Position numbers and translations under genes: made by a program. From Microbacterium sp. SORGH_AS_0888 (GTDB lineage Bacteria; Actinomycetota; Actinomycetes; Actinomycetales; Microbacteriaceae), in NCBI RefSeq assembly GCF_030818905.1, contig NZ_JAUTAZ010000001.1, positions 248,001-312,000 of the forward strand: a stretch of 64,000 nucleotides of DNA, in the 5' to 3' direction. Numbering within the stretch: the stretch's first letter is position 1; every line of letters starts with the position of its first letter. Shown here piece by piece: positions 54,786 to 64,000 of this stretch. The notes below the pieces were generated by a model that did not search any database, was not told the origin of the DNA, and saw only the letters and a program-made list of their open reading frames with translations.

Positions 54786-56095
54786 GGCCGGGCCGCCAGC
54801 ATCCGCTCGAGCGCCAGCCGCGCCGGCGCCGCCACGTCGTCCGGCACCGTGATGCGGTTCACGACCTCGCCGGCCACGAGCGACTCCAGCACCCAGGCGA
54901 GGTAGCCGGGGTGGATGCGGTACATCGTCGAGCACGGGCAGACCACCGGGTCGAGGCAGAAGATCTCGTGCTGGGGGTACTGGGCGGCGAGCCGCTGCAC
55001 GAGGTTGATCTCGGTCCCGATCGCGAACGCGGTGGGCTCGGTGGCCGCCGCGATCGCCTTGCGGATGTAGTCGGTCGAGCCGGCCTCGTCGGCGGCGTCG
55101 ACGACCGCCATCGGGCACTCCGGGTGGACGATGACCCGTACGCCGGGGTGCTCGGCGCGGGCCTTGTCGATCTGCTCCACGGTGAAGCGCCGGTGGACGG
55201 AGCAGAAGCCGTGCCAGAGGATCACGCGCGCGTCCGCCAGGGTTCGCTCGTCGGAGCCGCCGAGGGGCCGGTTCGGGTTCCACATCGGCATCTGCTCGAG
55301 CGGCACGCCCATCGACTTCGCGGTGTTTCGGCCGAGGTGCTGATCGGGGAAGAAGAGGACCCGCCGCCCGCGGGCGAACGCCCACTCCAGCACCGTGCGC
55401 GCGTTCGAGGAGGTGCAGACGATGCCCTGGTGGCGGCCGACGAAGCCCTTGATCGCGGCCGAGGAGTTCATGTACGTCACGGGGATCACCGGAAGCAGGC
55501 CCTCGGCGTCCGGGGCGTCCAGGTCGCCGTACAGCTCGGCCAGCTGTTCCCAGCACTCCTCGACCTGGTCGATGTCGGCCATGTCGGCCATCGAGCAGCC
55601 GGCCGCGAGGTTCGGGAGGATGACGGCCTGCTCGGGACCGGAGAGGAGGTCGGCGGTCTCGGCCATGAAGTGCACGCCGCAGAACACGATCGCCTCCGCG
55701 TCCGGGTGCTCGAGCGCGGCGTTGGCGAGCTGGAACGAGTCGCCCACGTAGTCGGCGTGTCGCACGACCTCGTCGCGCTGGTAGAAGTGCCCGAGCACCA
55801 CGACACGGTCGCCCAGCGTCTGCTTCGCGGCCCGGATGCGGGCGTGCAGCTCGTCGTCGGCCGCGTCGCGGTACTCCTGCGGCAGCGCGCCCTGGCGCGG
55901 GGATCCCGTGGGGATGACGTCGCCCATGGACGCGCCGGGACCGTACCCGGCACGCGTGTCGAAGATCCACGGCCCGGCGGCGAGATCGGTCGTGCAGGTC
56001 GTGCCGCCCGTCGCGCCGGCGACGATCGCCTGGATCTCGTGGTCAACGGAGGGATCGATCGGCCCGGGCTGGAGCGTGAGGGGTGTCGTGGTCAT
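54782..56095 (-). CDS. nadA: Quinolinate synthase
   Basis: Protein of 437 residues that condenses iminoaspartate with dihydroxyacetone phosphate using a 4Fe-4S cluster. Cluster cysteines are visible in IVFCGVHFMAETA, WHGFCSVH/HPECPM and DPVVCPCSTMY. VVLGHFYQRDEVVRHADYVGDS is the substrate part. It belongs to the long form with an N-terminal extension of about 80 residues. ATG at 56095 overlaps the nrtR gene by four bases. Confidence 0.95.
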   Translation of the reverse strand: MTTTPLTLQPGPIDPSVDHEIQAIVAGATGGTTCTTDLAAGPWIFDTRAGYGPGASMGDVIPTGSPRQGALPQEYRDAADDELHARIRAAKQTLGDRVVVLGHFYQRDEVVRHADYVGDSFQLANAALEHPDAEAIVFCGVHFMAETADLLSGPEQAVILPNLAAGCSMADMADIDQVEECWEQLAELYGDLDAPDAEGLLPVIPVTYMNSSAAIKGFVGRHQGIVCTSSNARTVLEWAFARGRRVLFFPDQHLGRNTAKSMGVPLEQMPMWNPNRPLGGSDERTLADARVILWHGFCSVHRRFTVEQIDKARAEHPGVRVIVHPECPMAVVDAADEAGSTDYIRKAIAAATEPTAFAIGTEINLVQRLAAQYPQHEIFCLDPVVCPCSTMYRIHPGYLAWVLESLVAGEVVNRITVPDDVAAPARLALERMLAARP

Positions 56096-56844
56096 CTCGT
56101 CCTCGATTCTCGGACGCCGAGCGGGCCGCGATCGGCGAGCTCGACATCCTGGTCGTATCGGTACAGCCGTGCCGGCCGATGACTGCCGGTGCGGAAGCGG
56201 TCGGTGGGGATGAGGGTTCCGGATGCCTCGGCCTGGCGTCGGAAGTTCGCCGGGTCCAGCCGCCGGTCCAGGATCGCCTCGTAGACCTCGCGGAGCTCGC
56301 TCAGGGTGAAGTCCTCGGCGAGCAGCCCGTGCGCGATCCGGCTGTAGCCGGCCTTGTTGCGCAGCCGCCACAGCGCGTAGCCGACGATCTGATCGTGGTC
56401 GAACGCGAGGGGCGGCAGGTCGGATGCGGCGAACCAGCGCACGTTCTCCGGCGCGGTCCCCGCGGCGGCGTGGCTGGCCACCTGGCTGTCGACCTCCTCT
56501 GCCCGCAGGAGCGCCCAGTACACGATCGAGACGACGCGGGTGGGGGAGCGGTCGACGTCGCCGAACGCATAGAGCTGCTCGAGGTAGCTGGGCGTGAGCG
56601 CCGTGGTCTCCTCGAGCGTGCGCGAGGCGGCGTCCTCCAGACCCTCCGCGGCATCGAGCCACCCGCCGGGAAGGGCCCACAGGTCTTTGAACGGGTCACG
56701 CGTGCGGCGCACGAGCGGAAGGACGAGCCGGGGGCAGTCGTCGCCGGGATCACGCCGGAGGCTGAAGATGACCGTGGAGACGGCGACTCGCGCGGCGTCG
56801 GTCGCGTCGCGGGTCGTCGAGGCGGGTGCACTGGTTCTGGTCAT
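56092..56844 (-). CDS. nrtR: NrtR-type Nudix regulator of NAD synthesis
   Basis: Protein of 250 residues. A Nudix-like domain (LWALPGGWLDAAEGLEDAASRTLEETTAL, about 58-86) is followed by a C-terminal winged helix (LLAEDFTLSELREVYEAILDRRLDPANFRRQ). The Nudix box has ALEETT in place of REExGE, as in NrtR proteins, which bind ADP-ribose rather than hydrolyse it. As first gene of nadA-nadB-nadC it should repress its own operon. The ATG at 56844 is four bases after TAGAGT, so the operon mRNA may be leaderless. Confidence 0.9.
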   Translation of the reverse strand: MTRTSAPASTTRDATDAARVAVSTVIFSLRRDPGDDCPRLVLPLVRRTRDPFKDLWALPGGWLDAAEGLEDAASRTLEETTALTPSYLEQLYAFGDVDRSPTRVVSIVYWALLRAEEVDSQVASHAAAGTAPENVRWFAASDLPPLAFDHDQIVGYALWRLRNKAGYSRIAHGLLAEDFTLSELREVYEAILDRRLDPANFRRQAEASGTLIPTDRFRTGSHRPARLYRYDQDVELADRGPLGVRESRTR

Positions 56845-56848
56845 GGTG

Positions 56849-56878
56849 ACTCTAACTCGGTGTCGATCTTAATGTCAG
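56849..56878 (-). promoter_or_regulatory. Promoter of the nrtR-nad operon
   Basis: On the minus strand, CTGACA (plus 56873-56878), an 18-base spacer and TAGAGT (plus 56849-56854), then four bases and the ATG. The octamer GGTGACTC occurs on the plus strand at both edges of this region (about 56845 and 56879), an arrangement that could be part of the NrtR operator. Confidence 0.5.
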
Positions 56879-56948
56879 GGTGACTCGAACCGCAACTCCA
56901 GCACCCTGTCAGCGGTTCCCTCTACGCTGGCGGGCGGAAAGGGGAGGC

Positions 56949-58130
56949 ATGCTCGCGATCGTGATCGATGTCGTCCTGGTGGCGCTCCTCGTGCTGGCGG
57001 TCGTCGGTGGCGCCGCGCGCGGCCTCATCGCGAGCCTCGGCGCGCTCATCGGACTCGTCGCCGGCGGTATCGCCGCGTGGTGGCTGATGCCCGTCGTCGG
57101 GCCGCTCGTCCCGTCGCCCGAATGGCGGGGCACGGTCGTGCTCGCCACGGGTGCCGCGCTCCTCGTCGTCGGCACGGCCGTGGGATCGGCGATCGGAGCG
57201 GCCGTGCGGCGCCGCACCGACCGGCTCCATCTGAAGCCCCTCGATCGCATCCTCGGCGCCGCGCTGAGCCTCGTCCTGACGGCGCTGTCGATCTCACTCG
57301 TCGCACAGAGCGTCGCCGTCGCGGGGATCCCGACCGTGTCCGCGGCCGTCGCCTCGTCGCGGGTGCTGGGCACGATCGAGTCGATCACCCCCACGCCGGT
57401 CACCGCCGCGATCGCCCAGGTGCGTCAGGCCGTGCTCACGGACGGCCTGCCCAGGCTCGGGCAGCTCATCGAGCTCGGGCCCGCGCCCGAGACGGCGCCA
57501 CCGGTCGATCTCCAGGACCCTGCGCTCGACGCCGCCGCTCAGTCGGTCGCCCGCGTCTCGGGCGCCGCCCCGTCGTGCGGGCAGAACCTCACCGGGAGCG
57601 GCTTCGTCGTGGCGCCCGACCGCGTCGTGACGAACGCGCATGTCGTGGCGGGCGTCGACGACCCGGTCGTGGAGCTGCCCGGACGCGCTGCGGCGGACGG
57701 CAAGGTCGTCTACTTCGATCCGGTCGACGACCTCGCCGTCATCGCCGTCGACGTGCACGGCGCGCCCCCGCTCGCGCTGTCGGATGTGCTGTCCCGCGGT
57801 GCGGCCGCCGTGTTCGACGGGTACCCCTACGGCGGGCCGTTCACGAGCCGCGAGGCGGTCGTGCGCTCGGTCGGCGTCGCTCAGGTGCCGGACATCTACG
57901 ACAGCGGCACCGCGCCCCGCGAGATCTACGCGCTCCAGGCCACCGTCGAGCCGGGCAACTCCGGCGGGCCGCTGCTCACGGCGGCCGGCGAGGTCGCCGG
58001 TGTCGTCTTCGCCCGCGCCGACGACGGCTCGCAGGTCGGTTACGCCATGACGGTGAACGAGCTCCAGCCCGTCGCCGCGCAGGCCGCCGGCCTTGCGTCG
58101 CCCGTCGCGACGGGGGCCTGCGCGCGCTGA
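56949..58130 (+). CDS. MarP-family membrane serine protease
   Basis: Protein of 393 residues. An N-terminal CvpA-like region of four membrane helices (about 3-22, 27-50, 62-85 and 101-122) is followed by a trypsin-like domain with the triad H231 (TNAHVV), D261 (VDDLAVI) and S338 (PGNSGGP). Two cysteines (C210 and one near the C-terminus) can form the disulfide known in MarP. The Mycobacterium tuberculosis homologue (Rv3671c) protects against acid and oxidative stress. The ATG at 56949 has GGGGAGG. Confidence 0.93.
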   Translation: MLAIVIDVVLVALLVLAVVGGAARGLIASLGALIGLVAGGIAAWWLMPVVGPLVPSPEWRGTVVLATGAALLVVGTAVGSAIGAAVRRRTDRLHLKPLDRILGAALSLVLTALSISLVAQSVAVAGIPTVSAAVASSRVLGTIESITPTPVTAAIAQVRQAVLTDGLPRLGQLIELGPAPETAPPVDLQDPALDAAAQSVARVSGAAPSCGQNLTGSGFVVAPDRVVTNAHVVAGVDDPVVELPGRAAADGKVVYFDPVDDLAVIAVDVHGAPPLALSDVLSRGAAAVFDGYPYGGPFTSREAVVRSVGVAQVPDIYDSGTAPREIYALQATVEPGNSGGPLLTAAGEVAGVVFARADDGSQVGYAMTVNELQPVAAQAAGLASPVATGACAR

Positions 58131-58227
58131 CGCGGGCGGGACGCCACGCCGACCTCGGAGCCGAAGGGCGTGTCGCGACATCCGACCGCTATGCTGGCGC
58201 CACAAGTCCACACCGGCCCTGTGACCG

Positions 58228-58422
58228 TTGCGGGAGAGCCTCGGCAGACGTCGCGCCGAGCACCGAAGGAGCAAGCCTCCCCGCCAATCTCTCAGGTACG
58301 CGTACCGCCGCGGTCGGGCCACTCTGGAAAGCGATCCTGCGGGATCCGCCGACGGTGAAAGCCGCCGATCGTCACCCACGACCGGCAGCGAAGCTCTCAG
58401 GCCCATGACAGAGGGGGAGTTC
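58228..58422 (+). promoter_or_regulatory. Tandem glycine riboswitch upstream of gcvTHP
   Basis: Two glycine aptamers in series. The first (about 58228-58327) has GCGGGAGAGCC, CACCGAAGGAGCAAGCC, AATCTCTCAGGTA and the closing CACTCTGGA. The second (about 58330-58422) has GGTGAAAGCC, GCGAAGCTCTCAGGCCC and ATGACAGAGGGGGAG. It occupies most of the 330-base gap before gcvT. Glycine binding should switch on the cleavage operon, as is known for this riboswitch class. gcvT starts 39 bases later. Confidence 0.93.
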
Positions 58423-58460
58423 AGCGGGCGCTCACGCGCCCACCCGATCCGGGAGAACTC

Positions 58461-59558
58461 ATGTCAGAACCCCGCTCCACCCACCCGCCGGGACGCACCG
58501 TGCTGTTCGCGCGGCACGAAGCGCTCGGCGCCGTCTTCACCGATTTCGGCGGCTGGCAGCTGCCGTTGCGCTACGGATCCGAGCTCGCGGAGCATCGGGC
58601 CGTGCGCGAGGCCGCCGGCCTGTTCGACGTCTCGCACATGGCGGAGTTCCGCGTCACGGGGGCGGGAGCCGTCGGCCTCCTCGACCGCGTGCTCGGCGGC
58701 CGCGCCGGGGGCATGGGCGAGCACCTCGCGCGCTACGCCCTGGTGCTCGCCGACGACGGAGGCATCGTCGACGACGTCATCCTGTACCGGACCGGCGCCG
58801 ACGACTACCTCGTGATCGCGAACGCCGGCAACCGCGACGCCGTGGGACGAGCGCTCGCCTCGGTCCCGTCCGCACCGGACGCCGACGTCGAAGACGTCTC
58901 CGATCGGATGGCGCTCGTGGCTCTGCAGGGGCCGCGGGCGGCCCAGATCCTCTCCCTCGTGACGGGGCTGGCCGTCGAGGGGGCCCTCGGCGAGCTCCGG
59001 TCGTTCCGCAGCGCGCGAGCGACCTTCCTCGACGCGCGCGTGCTCATCGCCCGCACGGGCTACACGGGCGAGGACGGCTTCGAACTGCTCGTTCCCGTCA
59101 CACGTGCCGAAGACCTCTGGGACGGCATCCTCGCCGCGGGCACCCCGCTCGGACTCGTCCCCGCGGGACTCGCTGCACGCGACACACTGCGCCTCGAGGC
59201 CGGGATGCCCCTCTACGGCCACGAGCTCACCCGCGCCGTACGTGCGTCACAGGCGGGCCTGGCGCACGTGGTCGGCGGCGACGCGGCCGCGGCGGACCCG
59301 CACGCCCCGGTGCTCGTGGGCCTCGTCTCCGACGGTCGGCGCGCCGGCCGTGCCGGCTATGCCGTGCGCGATCTCGACGGCGCCGTCGTCGGCGAGGTCA
59401 CGAGCGGCGCGCTCAGCCCCACGCTCGGCCATCCGATCGCGATGGCCTACCTCGAGCCGGCGTCCGCCGCACCCGGCACGAGGGTCGGAATCGACATCCG
59501 CGGCGTCCACCTGCCCGCCACCGTCACCGCACTGCCCTTTTACCGGAGGAAGAAATGA
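58461..59558 (+). CDS. gcvT: Glycine cleavage system aminomethyltransferase (T protein)
   Basis: Protein of 365 residues that transfers the one-carbon unit from the lipoyl arm of GcvH to tetrahydrofolate, releasing ammonia. Family motifs are visible ([67 protein letters not shown]). ATG at 58461 after GGGAG. First gene of a fully overlapping gcvT-gcvH-gcvP operon under the glycine riboswitch. Confidence 0.96.
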   Translation: MSEPRSTHPPGRTVLFARHEALGAVFTDFGGWQLPLRYGSELAEHRAVREAAGLFDVSHMAEFRVTGAGAVGLLDRVLGGRAGGMGEHLARYALVLADDGGIVDDVILYRTGADDYLVIANAGNRDAVGRALASVPSAPDADVEDVSDRMALVALQGPRAAQILSLVTGLAVEGALGELRSFRSARATFLDARVLIARTGYTGEDGFELLVPVTRAEDLWDGILAAGTPLGLVPAGLAARDTLRLEAGMPLYGHELTRAVRASQAGLAHVVGGDAAAADPHAPVLVGLVSDGRRAGRAGYAVRDLDGAVVGEVTSGALSPTLGHPIAMAYLEPASAAPGTRVGIDIRGVHLPATVTALPFYRRKK

Positions 59559-59937
59559 CCGTCGACCTGGACACCCTGCGCTACACGCCCGAGCACGAGT
59601 GGGTCGCCGTCGACGGCGCCGTCGTGACCTTCGGGATCACCGACTACGCCGCGACGCAGCTCGGCGACGTCGTCTACGTCGAGCTCCCCGCCGTCGCGGG
59701 GCGCGTCACCGCCGGACAGGTGTGCGGTGAGATCGAGTCCACGAAGTCCGTGGGGGAGCTGTACGCCCCCGTCAGCGGGCGCGTGCTGGAGGTCAACGGC
59801 GAGGTCGACTCCGACCCGTCGCTCGTCAACGCCGACCCCTTCGGCGCGGGCTGGCTCGTCCGCGTCGAGATCGACGGCGAGCTGCCGGCCGGTCTTCTCG
59901 ACCGGGCGGCCTACACGACCCTCACCGGCGCGGCGTC

Positions 59938-59941
<4 letters not shown>
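59555..59941 (+). CDS. gcvH: Glycine cleavage system H protein
   Basis: Lipoyl carrier of 128 residues. The lipoylated lysine is K64 in [14 protein letters not shown], and the N-terminal YTPEHEWV and [19 protein letters not shown] are typical. It shuttles the aminomethyl group between GcvP, GcvT and dihydrolipoyl dehydrogenase. ATGA overlaps at both ends. Confidence 0.97.
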
Positions 59942-62799
<2,858 letters not shown>

Positions 62800-62808
62800 C
62801 CGCGTCCT

Positions 62809-62883
62809 GACCGCGAGACCAGTCCCGCGCGCCGAGACCGGTGGTTAAACCGCCGGTCTCGGCGGCGCGGACTGGTCTCGCGG
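62809..62883. repeat. Long palindromic repeat element, copy 1
   Basis: Nested inverted repeat. CCGCGAGACCAGTCC (62811-62825) pairs exactly with 62869-62883, and GCCGAGACCGG (62831-62841) pairs with 62853-62863, around a central TGGTTAAACCG. The left half recurs in the same orientation at 63966-64000. It follows gcvP closely and contains the stop codon and last residues of the minus-strand AbiEi-like gene. It may also serve as a terminator for gcvP. Confidence 0.8.
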
Positions 62884-63867
62884 GTATGGGGACGGGGATG
62901 GCGAGAGCGGGGCGAGCAGGCGACGGAGCTCGAGGAGCCGAGCGGTGTCTTCGGGCTGGATGCGGCGGAGCCCCGCGCCGAGCAGGATGCTCCGCAGCCG
63001 GGTGAACTCGGTCACCTCGTCCCAGGCCCAGTGCGCGACGCTGCGGACGTGGTCGCGCAGGCGGGCGTCGCGACGGCGCCGCTCGCGCATCGCCGCCACG
63101 GGATCGCCGAACCGGCCGTCGTACTTCAGGTCGCCGTCGGCCTCGCCGATCACCTGCTCGGTCGGCCACCACATGTCGGCCCGGTCGCGGTGGCCGTCGC
63201 ACGCCGTGAACCACCGCTGGAGCTCGGGCTCGGGGAACCCCAGCCATGCGATCGCCGCCCGACTGATCGACTCGAGGGTGGTCTCGGCATCCCCGTTCGC
63301 CCGGTGGAGCGACCAGCGGGCGCGGCGTCGTCCGCGGCTCGAGGCCCGTGCCTCGTTGCGAGCGACGAGATTCTCGACCGAGAGCGCGGGGTCCCGTCGC
63401 AGCGCCGCGTCGGCGACGGCGAGGCCGATCGCGGGATGCCGATGCCGCGCGAGGTCGACCGCGGTGTCGCCATCGTCCGTCACCGCGTAGCCGCCGAGGT
63501 CGGCGATCTCGCGCGGGCCGGATGCGGTGTGGATGCGCAGGTCGCCGGTCACGCCGGCGTCGGCGCCGTCGTCTCGGAGGACGTGGACCTCGCGGGGGTG
63601 TCCGAACACGGGCAGCCCGCGCAGCGCGGCAGCGGACTCGGCGCAGAACACGACGTCGGGTATGCAGATCGCGACCGCGTGCACCCGCGCCAGGTAGCGC
63701 TCCCAGGGCGGAAGGCCCGCCCACTGCTCGTGCGGTGCGTAGACGCCGCGGCGCACGTGGGCGAGCTCGCCGCGCGCGAGCGCGAGCTCCGGATGCGGGA
63801 TCTCGCTCGCGCGCAACAGCGGGACGGGCGAGGGGAGGACGGCGGGGACGCTGAGCGAGTGTGTCAT
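62845..63867 (-). CDS. AbiEi-like antitoxin-domain protein with possible nuclease C-terminus
   Basis: Protein of 340 residues. The N-terminal part (LLRASEIPHPELALARGELAHVRRGVYAP) matches the winged-helix AbiEi-type domain, followed by the usual body (HAVAICIPDVVFCAESAAALRGLPVFG, VHVLRD). The C-terminal part (GDAETTLESISR, EQVIGEADGDLKYDGRFGDP) resembles the DUF559/Vsr-like nuclease region seen in such proteins. Start ATG 63867 is preferred over 63903. No toxin gene adjoins it within the window. The last eleven residues come from the palindromic repeat. Confidence 0.7.
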   Translation of the reverse strand: MTHSLSVPAVLPSPVPLLRASEIPHPELALARGELAHVRRGVYAPHEQWAGLPPWERYLARVHAVAICIPDVVFCAESAAALRGLPVFGHPREVHVLRDDGADAGVTGDLRIHTASGPREIADLGGYAVTDDGDTAVDLARHRHPAIGLAVADAALRRDPALSVENLVARNEARASSRGRRRARWSLHRANGDAETTLESISRAAIAWLGFPEPELQRWFTACDGHRDRADMWWPTEQVIGEADGDLKYDGRFGDPVAAMRERRRRDARLRDHVRSVAHWAWDEVTEFTRLRSILLGAGLRRIQPEDTARLLELRRLLAPLSPSPSPYPRDQSAPPRPAV

Positions 63868-63965
63868 CGCCCCACGGTGGCCGACGGTCCGGGGCGCCGG
63901 CATCCGACATCCCCCGGATGTGGACGCGAGCCCCCGGCCCGCACCCTGGGGAGGACACGGTGCTC

Positions 63966-64000
63966 TGACCGCGAGACCAGTCCGGGGCGCCGAGACCGGC
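63966..64000. repeat. Palindromic repeat element, copy 2 (cut by window end)
   Basis: TGACCGCGAGACCAGTCC at 63966-63983 and GCCGAGACCGG at 63989-63999 match the left half of the element at 62808-62841, with five different bases between the two blocks. Only the left half lies in the window. It is on the 5' side of the AbiEi-like gene, in the same orientation as copy 1. Confidence 0.75.

Noticed and set aside
50257..56844. NAD genes as part of a glycosylation cluster because of the adjacent glycosyltransferase
   Set aside because: The glycosyltransferase has its own leaderless-type promoter, and no other sugar-related gene is nearby; adjacency is probably incidental.
62845..63867. A complete type IV toxin-antitoxin pair
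   Set aside because: Only the AbiEi-like domain protein is present; no AbiEii nucleotidyltransferase gene is found within the window, so a pair cannot be claimed.

Overview
The window is 64 kb of very GC-rich, densely packed bacterial DNA. It reads as an actinobacterium of the family Microbacteriaceae, most likely Microbacterium or a close relative. The reasons are frequent GTG starts, 4-base ATGA/GTGA gene overlaps, many apparently leaderless genes (a TAnnnT box 6-8 bases before the start codon) and lineage-typical small families (DUF4307, DUF4245, DUF6264). Almost all of it is chromosomal core. No rRNA or tRNA gene, CRISPR array, phage or insertion sequence was recognised.

Layout. 1-7222: a nitrile/amide catabolic island, all on the + strand. 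It holds an amidase, the cobalt transporter CbtB-CbtA, a degenerate histidine-phosphatase-like protein, an ArsR-type repressor, a SRPBCC-AmiC fusion protein, and cobalt-type nitrile hydratase beta and alpha with its activator. Nitrile goes to amide (hydratase) and then to acid plus ammonia (amidase). CbtAB would supply the cobalt, and ArsR plus the AmiC-like sensor would control expression. Two near-identical palindromes, one before each enzyme operon, look like the shared operator. 7246-22588: cupin, PLP aldolase plus lactone oxidase, LemA, M48 protease, AlkX/YcaQ-like glycosylase, AI-2E family permease, threonine deaminase, GreA, hemolysin III, UppS, PhoH with a structured leader, and a two-component pair whose kinase looks frameshifted. 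22624-30828: fumarase, carbonic anhydrase, exonuclease VII, IspH, class II aldolase and GlpX. 30944-35405: small membrane protein, RmuC, DEDD exonuclease, methyltransferase, YchF, cupin.

35439-40194: an iron-siderophore uptake operon (binding lipoprotein, two permeases, ATPase, siderophore-interacting reductase) behind an iron-box-like site. 40288-50239: TMEM175-like channel, chromate transporter, DUF817, ABC-F protein, alcohol dehydrogenase, a 39-residue Cys-rich peptide, DJ-1/PfpI protein, MFS exporter, DUF1345. 50257-56844: glycosyltransferase, then the de novo NAD operon nrtR-nadA-nadB-nadC-cysteine desulfurase, where the desulfurase presumably serves the Fe-S cluster of NadA. 56949-62799: MarP-like membrane serine protease, then a tandem glycine riboswitch controlling gcvT-gcvH-gcvP. 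62809-64000: an AbiEi-like gene lying between two copies of a palindromic repeat, one of which encodes its C-terminus.

The best candidates for undescribed biology are the nitrile-island regulation (fusion sensor plus shared operator), the phoH leader with an intragenic terminator-like hairpin, the Cys-rich micropeptide and the repeat-flanked AbiEi-like gene.
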